The translations under genes were made by a program, and so were the position numbers. From Labyrinthula sp. Ha (lineage: Eukaryota; Sar; Bigyra; Labyrinthulida; Labyrinthulaceae): a stretch of 64,000 nt of DNA. The stretch is taken from positions 186,001-250,000 of the forward strand of contig JAALGZ010000048.1 in assembly GCA_015227615.1 (NCBI GenBank), read 5' to 3'. The notes below the pieces were generated by a model, which saw only the letters and a program-made list of their open reading frames with translations, was not told the DNA's origin and did not search any database. Shown here piece by piece: positions 26,008 through 37,600 of this stretch. How positions within the stretch are numbered: position 1 is the stretch's first letter; the number at the start of each line of letters is the position of its first letter.

Positions 26008-28527
26008 ATGGAGAAAAATTTTAAAGCTGAAGTATTTTTTCCTTTCATGTCAAATAAACTTAGTTTTGAAAGAAGGGACAGTACTAATGCTGAGAAAGAT
26101 GTTATTGAACTGGTTTCGAGCTGTCCCCCAAACCTAGAAGTTCAAGTGCTAAGGTAATTTCTCTTCCTTACTATATGGCATAGAATATTTTACCTGATTA
26201 AAATGGATATTGATTTTTGGAGTAACACTTTTTTCCCTTTCTTTCCAAATTTGCACTCTCTTGAGTAAATTTTTTTGATTAAACTCATGCAAAGGCTCGA
26301 ACAGTGCTCCCTTAACAACACATTCATGAACAGCGCACATATACTGAAAAATCTTGTAACCTTGAAGTAACTCATAACATCGAGCATAAGCATAGGATTA
26401 CGTGGTTTTCCGCAATAGATGTAGTCAAAGTTCTTGAGGCTGTCCCAAATCTAGAAAAACTCCAGTCTCCTTGTTTTCACTTCTTATTAATAGGTTGCAA
26501 TATCTTATGGGAGGAGATGAAGACGTGCTACTAGTTCTGCGAACTTTAACAAAACTGAAGAAACATTCATACTTTGAGTAGTTCTATTTTCTTAGGCAAC
26601 TTTAGTTATTATGTTTGGCAATGCACCGAGAAAAACTTTGGCGAAGTTGTTAGAGTACTGCGGTCTTGTTTAAAGAAACTTAAAAATTTACAAATATTTA
26701 GGTAGACCTTATGTTCTTTTAAGTGATAGGATGGATGTTGAGAATTTGTATTTTTCAGTACGACAATACGAAGAAATTTGCAGACATGTTACTGATCATC
26801 CGTGCCTTCTACATTTCAGCATAGGTGAACTTGTGAATTTTACATCTTTGAATCGTCAACACTGTCTAAATTACTTGAAACAAGAACTCCACGCGCGATA
26901 TTACTTGGAGACCCAATTAGAAGAAGCTACATTAATTGTACTTGGAGATGGACGAGTAGGTAAAACTTCATTTATCAGAAGCCTCTGTGGATATGAGTTT
27001 CTTCGTTTTCAAAAATCTACCCCATTACTAGATTTCAAGTATCTGATAAATGTTACAAAATCTGGATGGACTCCTCTAACTCGACAGAAGCTTCATGCAG
27101 CTCAAATATCGCAGCATCTTACAAGACTACAGGAAATCGAGTACAGTGAAAAGAAGAAAGGCTCTAAACACTTACTTCGTTTTGAGGATGAGCTCTTAGA
27201 TGAATGTTTGTTGGATAAGAAGTATTTCACTAGCAAAAGGGGACCGAAATTTGGAGATCAGGTAAATCGCAGTGAGGTAAATCTAAGAGTTTATGATTTT
27301 GGAGGTCAACAAAGTTTCTACACTGTACATAGAATATTTTTTACAAACTTTGGAATTTCGATTATTGTATTTAACTCACTCAAAACAGACAAGAGTGATC
27401 TTGACAGAATTAAGTTTTTTGTGGAGAGTATCAAGAAAGGATCTCCGTTTTCCCATGTTTTTCTGGTTGGAACTCATTGGAAGAAGTTACAAGACAAGAA
27501 AGGAAAGGAAGGTTGCATTTCCGTTACGCGAAATATAGGACATCTCATGGGCCCTTATGGTGTAGAGCTACAGCTGAGTGTTGGGAAGGATGGTTTTTTC
27601 TGTCCACTTGAAAACTCTAACCCGAAGAAGTACATTGAACATATTAGGAAAAGGATAGAAGATATATGTTTTTTTTGTAGGCACAACAATGTCTATTTCA
27701 AGTTAAGAGGACCTTTGTATCAGCTACTTTTCATGAATAATTTAAGACGCGAGTACAATAGAATACCTTTTTCTGATTTGATTTCAAAAGGAGAGCAGTC
27801 AGGTATTAGTGTTGATGAAATCAATGAAATGTTGAAAAGTTACTCTTTGGCAGGATTAATCATTTATATTCCTGAACTTAATAATATTTTGGGAGGTTCA
27901 AATCTGATTATTCTTGCTCTACCTTGGTTATCAGAGGCCCTTAGCAAATTTTTGATTGATCCTGATTTGCATACCTTTGCATTTGAAGTATCCAAGCCAA
28001 AGTTCAGAGAATATAAGAAATATGTTCGAAGTGGAATAATTTCCGATGAGTTATTTTGTGATGTTTTGAGAAGCTATACTACTGAGGATCAGAGCTATAT
28101 TAGAGAAATAGCAAGGCATTTTTTTATATTAATAGATTATCCAAGAAGAAAGAAAACAAAACGTCAATATTTGGTAGCAAACTTGTTACCGGAAAAACCT
28201 TGGAATTGTCGTCTAGATCAAATTTCGATTCCAACAGAATTCAATTTTTTCATAAGAACCCAGTTTGATATGTTCGCGGAAGATTTTGGCCACCTTGCGC
28301 TGTTTTACTTGGAAGAATCAAACGTGAACGCACAGTTAGAGACCCCAATTCTATTGAAAAAATTTGCTAGAATACTTTTTCCTGACCTTGGTTCAGTCTC
28401 GCTTGTTTTTGTTAGTAACCGAGCCATAGGAGTAAAAGCTCATGATGGTCTTTCCGAACAGAATTTAACAGCACTTACAGACATAGTCATGCCGAAATAT
28501 ATCAAGAAGAGAAAAGTTTTCAAGTGA
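26008..28527 (+). CDS. LRR-Roc-COR (Roco-family) GTPase, seven exons (781 aa)
   Basis: Exons: 26008-26153, 26184-26264, 26295-26366, 26396-26464, 26494-26577, 26606-26701, 26730-28527. All six introns are GT-AG, 28-30 nt and phase 2. The spliced frame is open throughout. Exons 1-6 encode about 183 residues of leucine-rich repeats. Each exon is close to one repeat of 23-32 residues, with recurring endings such as VVKVLEAVPNLEKLQ, VVRVLRSCLKKLKNLQIF and FFPNLHSLE. Exon 7 encodes the Roc GTPase: P-loop GDGRVGKTS at 255-263, DFGGQ switch II near 370, and VGTHWKK where Roc domains usually have a THxD specificity motif, so the Asp is replaced. A COR-like region follows to the end. No kinase domain follows, unlike LRRK proteins. 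Roco proteins act as GTP-dependent dimeric scaffolds in signalling; substrates are unknown here. An alternative start further upstream would need an unseen exon. Family call strong, first exon slightly less so. Confidence 0.85.
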
Positions 28528-31500
28528 TTTTGTCTTGCATGGAAGAATGTACTCACTCTCATCTAGAAGTGCGAAATATGGTGGTAAAGGAACTGAATCG
28601 CCAAGGATATATCTCGCAACAAAGTATTATTCAAATAACCGTGGGCCTTCTTGCGTACCTGAGACTAGTTTGATATTATACATGTCAAAGGAAAGCAAAA
28701 GAATGGTTGCATATTGGGGGTGTATTTGATACAAGAACCTATATTTTGTATTCACCTCAATAGTCTCTAAACTGTGGTTTCTTTCATATATTCTAGAACA
28801 AATTCTTTTGTTCAAAGAAATTAAGTTCTTTTGCTCATGGATTAAATATAATATGTTTTCAACTTAAAATTCCAAAATCTGCCTACCATGTTTGCATTGG
28901 AGCCTTACGAGCAAATATCTTTTTTCTCATCGAGCTTACCTCAAGATGTAATTGTTGTATCGTAATACCAAATTTTGCCCTTACTTGCTTTTCACGTAGA
29001 TAATCCCATACCCTTTTTGCCATCACGATAATTATTTTTTTGCTCATGGTTCTCACACAAGCTTTAAAAGTTTCAACATATTTCTAAGAACTGTTAATAG
29101 GACTAATCAAGAATCGAGTAAGTGTTGATATAAATAAGTGGTTTGAGTAAGTTAGTTAGTTATAACTATACGGTCCGAAGCGTATTTTTCGGTACCAAGC
29201 AGACTTAATAATAAGAATTTTTTTTAAATATAAACTTTGTTCTAACAGTAAGTCAAGAGCTTGGCAGCTAAAGCACTGTGACCGTACATCCTTTTCAAGT
29301 GGAAAGGTTTGACACTTTGCGCTTTAACATCTTATGACATTGTGTGATGTGATTAGGGATCGGATTAGTTTTAATACTAATTTATAAATAAAAATTATGC
29401 TAATATTCTTGTGAATATTTGGTTCTAATAATTCCCCAACCATCTTCATATATTATTGATGCGCAATTGATTACTAGAATAAAATAAGAATTACTGAAAG
29501 AAAATAAGGATCCCAAGTTTTTTGTTGACAATCAAAATCAAAACAATTATGAAATAATTGTGGATAATTTTAATCAAATACGATGCACAGATATGATACA
29601 GCTGCTAGGCTAGTGATAGAGAGATAGCTGGTATGTTAAGAGCTAATTGGGCATTTTCGCTTAACTGGTACACGAGCAGGGAACCAACAGCATATATGGT
29701 TCCTACTAGAGATGCCGAAAAATTTCTTCTATCTGATTGGATAGTAATTTGGAATCTTTTTTGACAACCAAATTAAGAAAATCCAAACATAGAAATAACA
29801 CAAATAATAAAGTCATATCTCTATTAGCTGTAACAGTGTGTGTCATTTGGTCTCAGTTGGGGGGAAACGTATGGTCAACTTGAAATGTGAAGTTAACATC
29901 ACATACTCAATTTTCCTAGAACTTTTTCCAAGATCTTTACTTAATTTTAGATGCAAGATAGAGAGCTATTTCTCTTATGGTGTGAGATCTACAGGTCTTG
30001 TTTGTCGAAAGATTGTTTGGTATGCTGTTGCTGAGGAGGTATCGATTTCCGTAAAGTTTTTTCGTAGAGCGATATCTTTCATAGTTCTCAGATGTATCTG
30101 AGCCATTTGGATTCCTGTAGAGACAGTTATATCTCATTATTGAATATATTCTTCCAATGACGGTTACCTGTGCTTTACTTGTAATAGGTTCTTGATTTGG
30201 TTTCATCCTTTGTGTTTATCCTGAGACTAAGCTTAAAGAATAAAAATAATTTATTTTACAAAAGTTTCATATTTCTTACTATCAAAACAGTTCAAGGGGC
30301 ACTTTTCTTCAAACTCAAATGAAAGATATAGCAATCTAGTTTTCTTCTCAGAAATTTTTCTATACCCATAGCTCTCAACATGATTTGATTCTTGGGGTAA
30401 CATGCATCTCTCAGTTTTCACCTTGCACTTCTCAACAACTCTAGATTACATTCTACAACCAAATACTGACCTTTTAGCTTTTTTCTGCGAACAATTAATG
30501 CCTTGCCCATAGGGCCACGAGTTTTTTGGGGAACATTAATTTGGTTCTTCCTGAAATTTGACTTCTTCTCTTTTTTTTTGCTATCGCCAAATACGCAGGC
30601 TAATGGGTCTATAGTCTTAATATCGGAACAAGATTGCATAGTTGAGAAATCGCCTACAAACAGAGAACCTTGGTTTCAAATCTTGATTCTTCAAGCTGAA
30701 ATATACATTCCAACCGATGTACAGTATCTCGAATAATATTCAACTGTTTTTGTATTCTTACTAATTGCCAGGCTACCAGGGGAAATCCTCATCAGGTTAC
30801 CCTTATTAGTAATAACGAGCGTCTTGCTATGTGATCTGAGCAAAATAGGATTCTCAATCTATTACCCAAGGAATCAATGTCTTATGCGCTCGTTCCTACT
30901 GGGACATTTTCCCTATCTTAAGAAGTTGAGACATACCAAAAATTAAATTAAATTTACGGACCCTGTGATAAAACAATTAAAAACTCTCAGTACTTTCAAC
31001 AAAATAGTGTGACACAGAGAGTTGAGGATATTATTCAGGGATCAATGAAATTTTTCAACATTTTACCAAGGTTTATCTGTGTAAATACTTGAAATGAAGA
31101 ACCAGAACTTCATTTAAATTAAGAGAAAAGTATTTAATAATCTCAATTCACCGTTTGTGCTTCGGTTTCAATTAAAAAGGGAAGAGATCTTATCCCAGAC
31201 AAAGATAATTACGGAATGATGATCATTTCAGGTGTGTGTAGTTATAAATACCCAATGCTTATTGGAAAAAACACAATTGAAAAAAAAAACACTAAAAGTA
31301 GACCTATTCTGGAAGAAAAAAGAATTTGAGAACATCTTTCAGAAACTGGTTTTCAATATGGTATACAAGTGTCCACTGGAAGCCAAGGATATTCACTTCA
31401 AGATATAGACAACCTTATGGATTCTCCTGTACTATAAACTGTTAAATAACCATTTAGTGGAAACTACTGTAACCTATTTTGAAGCCGTCAGTTGGTCTTT

Positions 31501-32936
31501 TGCTTGCTGAGAATTGGAATGGGAAATAAATTTAACCTGTCCATTCACACACCAATATCTAATTGAAGAAGCATTGTCCTTTCTATCTTGGATTTTTCTT
31601 CCTGTAGAAAAACGTTAATGGGCTTGATATACATTTTATATATCATGAAAATATATTCCTATCTTAAGTGTTCGTATCATTCGTAGGGAAACATCTTAAT
31701 TTATGCAGAATAGCTTTAAGTCCTTTAGCATTTAGTAAACAAAGAACAAAGACCGGTTATCTCCTCCTAGAACTCTGCATTAAAGAAAATTATGAATAAA
31801 ATTATTTAAAGAGATCAAGGTAACTCAGAGTAAGCTTATGGCGAGGATTAATTACTGGCCAAAGGTTACGATCCAAGAAAACAAATGAATAATAGTTCAT
31901 TAAAGCATCAGACCGACCAATATGTATTATATTAGGAAAAATGTACTTTCCCCTGGCGGTAAAAAAAAACAAGGCATGTAGACACTTAGGCATTATTTAG
32001 TACCATAAAAAAATAGAATTCTAATCGAAACAACTATCAGCTGGAATTATGTTAAACTAAGAAAATTTTGCATTTCGCGATCTAGTTGTCGATAAAAAGA
32101 CTAATATGTTATTAGAAGAAATGAATAATATTTTCTTGACATTGGTCGCAAGAATGGTTAGAGAATTTATTCAATTCTCTATATTTGTAGGGACTTAACG
32201 GGTTATCGATTAATTTTACTACAACTCGGAAATCATATATCTATGAATAACATGTTTCTAGTACCAACTTTTGAACATCTTACATCTATAGCTTTGATCC
32301 ATATAGTCGTCTTCAAGAAGTGTATTGATAAGATAGTGAGTTTTGATAACACTCTTATAAAACTTTCAACTAAATCCTAGGACACTAAAAATCATTTTTT
32401 CTTCCCAATATAAATTTGCACTTTCAAACTATTCCATTTTTTTAAATTCAACACAATAACAAATTTTAGATCATACCGATTCCTTGTTCTCTAGTTATGG
32501 ATCAAACTGCCAACAAGTGCTGGTTTGCCCTTCTGGTGAATAATGCATGACATAGCATAATATTAACTAATTTATTGGTTAATTGGGTTTATCGTCTCAG
32601 TCTATTAATATAAACATCCTTAAGGATTATGTATATTAGAATATTCTGCCAAAGACTCTCCACATTATTAGAATCCTATTTTTTGTCTTTTGATTTTCTG
32701 ATATTATGTAATAATGAGCATTAAGTACTAAATAATAAGATGACAAGATCAACTTCTGATTGGTGGATTTGTCCAACCATATTTAAATTTAATTCGTAAG
32801 GAGAAAAGTTCTGTTTACAAAATCATATTTTAAAACCCATTGATCTATCTCTATCTGGAAACATTATATCTCCATATCCACAATTGCAAGCTAAAAAAGT
32901 TACAAATATACTTGCTATCCTTTCTCGCCAATTTTT
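28528..32936. other. Spacer between the Roco and MATE genes
   Basis: About 4.4 kb. The first part (28528-28673) is open in a frame other than the Roco frame and reads as plausible helical protein; see findings. A minus-strand open stretch at 30418-30639 is listed separately. The remainder is AT-rich with stops in all frames and no recognised repeat. Confidence 0.5.
30418..30639 (-). CDS. Possible short gene or exon remnant, unrecognised (73 codons)
   Basis: A basic 73-codon open stretch with a non-random look (KTRGPMGKALIVRRKKLKGQ, then YLVVECNLELLRSAR). It extends a few codons upstream of its ATG. I do not recognise the family and found no mini-introns joining it to further exons. It may be a small gene, a broken exon or chance. 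It stands alone between the Roco and MATE genes. Confidence 0.2.
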   Translation of the reverse strand: MQSCSDIKTIDPLACVFGDSKKKEKKSNFRKNQINVPQKTRGPMGKALIVRRKKLKGQYLVVECNLELLRSAR

Positions 32937-34361
32937 TTGAGAATGACTGAACCTGATGTAGAAAACAATCTAGAACAATCTCTGCTCGACAACACTCAAA
33001 CCAAATCTCATCTTTTCAGTGATATTGATACCTTAATACATATCGCTTCTGGAGTTTTCTTAGCCTCAATATCCTGGTCGGTTGTTAAGACTACAGATTC
33101 TGCGGTAATTGGTCACATTCCAAACAACTCAACGGAGTATCTCTACGCGGCCTCTCTCTCAGATATATTCACGGGGACTATTTCCGCATTTATGTTTACT
33201 CCCACGTTAAGTGTACTAGCATCTCAATCCCTTGGTGCTTTGCGGGAGGATAATGCTCTTGGTTGGCTAAAAATTTCTTTTCTCGTGGACATTCCTTGCA
33301 TTGCACTAGCACTCTTTCTCTGCTTTAATTTCAAATACATCCTTCTAATTTTTGGCTTACATGGTAAAGATATTGAACTTGCAAAAGAATTTACTTGGGT
33401 GATCTCATTGTGTATTCCTGCACGTGTGTTTATTCAAGATCTTACCAAGTATTTGACTGCTAAGAAACTTATGACGTTTCAAGTGAGCTTAGTTTTAACC
33501 CTTTGTTTGCTCAATCTTATATTTTCTTATCTCTTTGTTTTAGAGTTTGGGTATGGATTTCTTGCATCTGCCGCAGTAAGTGTTTCTTTAGAGTATCTTG
33601 GACTCGTTTCATTGCTCATTTACTTCACAACTGTTATTTTCAAAAGACAAGAAATAGAACCTTTTATTAAAGATTCATTTTTCAAACACTTTGAAATGCA
33701 GAAAATAAAAACTTACTTGGAAAATTTCTTGCCCAACGCTTTTTCTCTACTCTCTGATTACGCCCGGTTTGTAATCATAGCTGCTTTTGCTGGATCTATC
33801 TCCAATGAAGCTCTACTAGTATTTAATACAAGTTACAGAGTCTTGTATCTTGCTATGATAATTACCACCTCATTAGGTACGAGTGCAGTAGTTATACTAG
33901 GAAATAGCATTGGTGCCAAAGATGTGGAAAGGGCATATAATTCGATTAAGTTAAATTGCTTGTTGTACTTTGGATTTATACTGGTTTTCACTGCAGGAGT
34001 ATTTTTTTGGATTGAAGATATTGGATCACTGTTTTCAAATGATAAAGAGATAATTAATTTTTTCATAGGGGTAAGAACAGAGTTGGCCCTGCTTGTATTT
34101 TCGATGAACTCGTCAATGTTTCTTGAAAGATTCCCTATTGCCTTACGAAAGAGTAAGGAGGCTTCTATGGCGTCTTTTATTGGAAGCTGGGTTGTACAAG
34201 TTCCTTTCTCATTCTTTGTTTTGAACTTTGTAGACAGGAGTCTAAGCAGTTTATTCATTGTTATGAGTGGTGGATATTTAGTGTACTCTTTTCTTATTTT
34301 GCTTATATTGGTAAGAATCTCGTTAAAAGAAGCTATTGAAAATATTGACTCTGAAAACTAG
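32937..34361 (+). CDS. MATE-family multidrug/toxin efflux transporter (474 aa)
   Basis: MATE proteins export drugs, metabolites or toxins across membranes in exchange for H+ or Na+. The protein is highly hydrophobic. It has about 12 predicted membrane segments in two six-helix halves separated by a polar loop near 235-255, and short polar ends. Family-like features are the N-terminal TDSAVIGHI region (first helix pair), TPTLSVLASQSLGA in the first half, and the matching ITTSLGTSAVVILGNSIGAK followed by a short amphipathic helix in the second half. That repeats the pseudo-twofold signature of MATE carriers. Length (474) is normal for the family. The start at 32937 (MRMTEPD) and the Met two codons on (MTEPD) are both possible. 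No introns. Substrate and membrane cannot be read from the sequence. Confidence 0.88.
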   Translation: MRMTEPDVENNLEQSLLDNTQTKSHLFSDIDTLIHIASGVFLASISWSVVKTTDSAVIGHIPNNSTEYLYAASLSDIFTGTISAFMFTPTLSVLASQSLGALREDNALGWLKISFLVDIPCIALALFLCFNFKYILLIFGLHGKDIELAKEFTWVISLCIPARVFIQDLTKYLTAKKLMTFQVSLVLTLCLLNLIFSYLFVLEFGYGFLASAAVSVSLEYLGLVSLLIYFTTVIFKRQEIEPFIKDSFFKHFEMQKIKTYLENFLPNAFSLLSDYARFVIIAAFAGSISNEALLVFNTSYRVLYLAMIITTSLGTSAVVILGNSIGAKDVERAYNSIKLNCLLYFGFILVFTAGVFFWIEDIGSLFSNDKEIINFFIGVRTELALLVFSMNSSMFLERFPIALRKSKEASMASFIGSWVVQVPFSFFVLNFVDRSLSSLFIVMSGGYLVYSFLILLILVRISLKEAIENIDSEN

Positions 34362-35759
34362 GTCAAGATACTTTTCTACAGGTATGCATTTTAGAAAATA
34401 ATTTGAGGTACTTGTTTTAGTTTTGTAATAAGTTTTGAGGTTTTGTTATTCTTGTTGGGGCAACGTCATGTTGGGTTAAAATTTTCACCCCTTGGCTATA
34501 AGCAATTCACGACAAGATGTGCAAGACTTAATACATCTTGGACTTTCAAAGCCACTGCCATAACTTAAACAACATTTTAACATTGTTCAGTGCAGTACGT
34601 ACATTCTACTGTACAATGTGAGTCGACGTTATAATACTTTAACCATGGCTCTTTCGTCTGGCAGCACTGCGTAATCGGGTTACCGGCATGAAAAAGGCGT
34701 TTTTCTATTGTCTTATGGTAGAGCTCCAGGTTAGGATGTTTAGGATCTGAGATATAGGAGATGGCATAACTGGGTCACTCTTTTGTGAAGGTTAAGAAAT
34801 CGCTAATACCTTTACTTACAGAACAATGCAAAAAATATCCAATTTGTTCCAACCATAGTTGTTGTAGCAAACATATGAAATATAGGTTGTTTGCGTATAG
34901 GGTAGTTGAAGTAATACCTTGAGAGTTAGTTTAGTTTTAATAGTTTTGTATTTACAGACTTAAAAGTGAACATAAGCGAAGACACAACTTGCGTTAATCA
35001 TAGTGGAATTATAGATTTAAACTCTTGATTCACCCCAGATCTGAGATCAGTGAAGTCTTAGTTTGGTCATAGATAAACGGGTTCTAGTCTTGAGCTTGCC
35101 CTTACACACTTGCTCCTTTTAAGATTATCAGCTTCGGAAATAATCTTCTTCATGCTGCATCCAGAACAGTCTTTGAATGAATACTGAACTAAAAGGAAAA
35201 TCTCTTGAACCTCTTGTTTAGGATGACACTGAGCTCGTAAGGGTAATGATTTTGTATTTTGCTTAACTGAGCTTTTCTAAGCATGCAAATATATATATAT
35301 ATACTCTGAACTCATTGCACCTTAGGAGAAAAGTTCGAAAAGGTCCTTCTTGCTTATGGTTTTATGCTCCCATCTCCAAGTCTAGGACTATATTTAAGAA
35401 CTCCATCTTTACAAGAAAGGGTAGCAACTGCTTTGGTAGAAGATAAGTTGCTATAATTACGGAATTCCGATCCTGTGGATGCTAGGATGAAAGATTATTT
35501 TCCTTCATCTACTAGTAGAAATACAAATACATATCTTACCATTCAGCCATGCTTATATTTCATTTGACCTTTCTTTCTATACGCTGCTTTCTGGCATCGA
35601 ACAATTATAAACAAGTAATTAATGTTGAAATATCCATATTTCAAATGATTCGCTTCTTCTATCTGTATTTTTTGGATGAGGTATTTTTAGAGTTTATATT
35701 CCAATAATCGAGATTATTCGAACACTTTTTCGGCAATTTTTTTTTGTATTATTTATTGC
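34362..35759. other. Spacer between the MATE gene and the LINE fragment
   Basis: About 1.4 kb without a gene. It holds a short AT microsatellite (near 35289-35302). Any further 3' part of the neighbouring LINE fragment is too decayed for me to align past about 35760. Confidence 0.5.
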
Positions 35760-37600
35760 TTCGTTGTTTCTTTTGCCACCATATCTAATTCTTCGGCTTT
35801 TTAAAACCGGATACTTTTTCTTTTAAACCATCTTGACATTCTGACAGTCTCTGAATAGTATGGTTTATTCGTTCATTTATTACTTTGGTTAATGATTTCT
35901 AAGCTGTATTGAGAAGAGCCATTTGTCTAACTAAACATGGGTCATTTTGGAGCCTTTTTATAAATATAAATAATGTTTCATTGGCTCAACATTTTCAATG
36001 GCAAGTACTTATGTTCACAACTTTCAAATATTTCCTGGATTCTGTTCATGATTACTTTCGTAATCTTGGGAAAGTTCTTAACACTTCTTTCCCTACCATT
36101 TCAGAACCTGGTACTTTATTATTCTTAAGCTTTTTGGAAAGCTTGAAGAATTTCATCCACTCTGGTGGGTTAGTGTTCATGCTGTCTGTTGTTTCATGTT
36201 TAAGATTTTATTTATTTGAATATTCTATTTCCAAGTTTGATGTCTTGGAAGTTAGTTTCAAGGTTTGATCTTAAAGTTCCAGATAGTTTTCAAGTATTTT
36301 AAGCCGGCATATTACGTCTAACTTGGTTCTCGTATTATCGCTTAATCTTTTGCCGAGTTTTTTTGAAGTTGGCTTAAAACTACGTATTAGCTGATATACA
36401 GTTTTCGGATGTTTGAGTCAAAGGAGCTTTGTATTTTTTTCAGTCACTGCATCTACCCAAGTATTATAGTCTTCTCTTGCAGATCACTTGATGACAGTTT
36501 TAAGTTCCATTCTTCGATCCTTGGTGATGTGAGATTCTCTACTTTCTCCTGGATGAGTTCCTAGGCTCGCTGGGGGATTCCCCTTTCCTCGATCTGAACA
36601 TCCTGTGAAGATAGATGGTGTTCAAGAATTGGTTGGAGAGCTTTGGTCCATTGTATTTGTGTCTGATCTGGTTAATCTTACATATTTTTCTCCACTTCAT
36701 AGCTTGTTTTAACCATTAGCTCAGAGTTTATGCAAAGTTTATTGTATTCCAAAGGGTTTTCTCATGTTGTGCTTACCGTTTCTAGAGTACTAGTGCGTGG
36801 ATATCTTCAGGGTGTTGTGACCGAAGTTTATTCTTCCATCAAGGTTCTTCGGGATGTTTTCATTGCTTTGAAAGCTTCAATTTTGCAAGAGTATGTTACA
36901 AGTACACAATCCATTTTTCAAATCCTTCAGCAGATGATTTAGGAGTATAAATAGAACGCATATTTTCATCTCGTTTCCCAGTTGCTGTCTTGTTGTTTAT
37001 GAGAATTAATCCATACTTTTGTGTAACATTAGTATATAGTATTCCATGTAAATCTTAGCGTTTATAAACCCCATAAATATTATTAATATTTTTATCCTCT
37101 CTTTCAATTAAAGTCCTTAAGTCACCGTTCAATGCCTTTAATATTCTTCTGTTCTTGCTCAACATTGTTTCCTCTAGTTGTTTGAAAAAATCGAATAGAT
37201 TGTTTAGCCACAGTCAGTCAGAAACACAACTTAGTTCTTATTAGCTGCTAGGTTCCTTGCACTAAGTCTTATTGTGAGTTCCAACATCCTGTCAGCTCAA
37301 GCTTTAGTTGTCATGATTTGTGAAGCAAGATCATCAACTTGGAATGCTGCTACCCACTCATATTTGAGAGGCCGTTCTTTGGGCAGCAATACGCTTGTAT
37401 CCAAGCAAAGACAGTTCCTTTCCCCTAGTTTTTCGACTCAATGCTTGTGAAGTTCTTGGATCATTAAGATCATAGTTCTTGAAGCAAATGGGAGTACATA
37501 ATTAGTTTTTGTATAGTTAAGACCACCTGTATTGATGCAGACTAATTATAGTCATTGTGTAAGCTGGTCCAGATGCCCTAGGTTTTCGTGAGAAGCCGCG
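35760..37600 (-). mobile_element. Old, heavily decayed LINE fragment (same family as the two other LINE copies)
   Basis: Reading the minus strand in shifting frames gives protein segments that align with the two better LINE copies. An endonuclease start lies near 37440-37545 (INTGGLNYTK...MILMIQELHK, compared with VNVGGLTTTK...ILMLQELHE). WVAAFQVDDLASQ near 37300-37360 matches GVATYLAEELACN. TKLDVICRLKILENYLE near 36272-36326 matches the linker NKVDTCQRLKILSDYI. LKNNKVPGSEMVGKEVLRT near 36071-36135 matches LKNNRAPGLDNIPNELLKT. VRQMALLNTA...LTKVINERINHT near 35860-35930 matches the start of the reverse transcriptase. Many frameshifts and stops break it, and the catalytic part of the reverse transcriptase is missing or unrecognisable. 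It is the oldest copy in the window. The two plus-strand open stretches here (35909-36268 and 36730-36942) are antisense shadows. Confidence 0.8.

Noticed and set aside
28535-28729. 64-codon plus-strand open stretch just after the Roco stop
   Set aside because: Another frame over the same bases reads as better protein (see the Roco C-terminus finding); this one is low-complexity and unsupported.
35909-36942. Two plus-strand open stretches (119 and 70 codons)
   Set aside because: The minus strand of the same DNA carries decayed LINE protein, so these are antisense chance frames.
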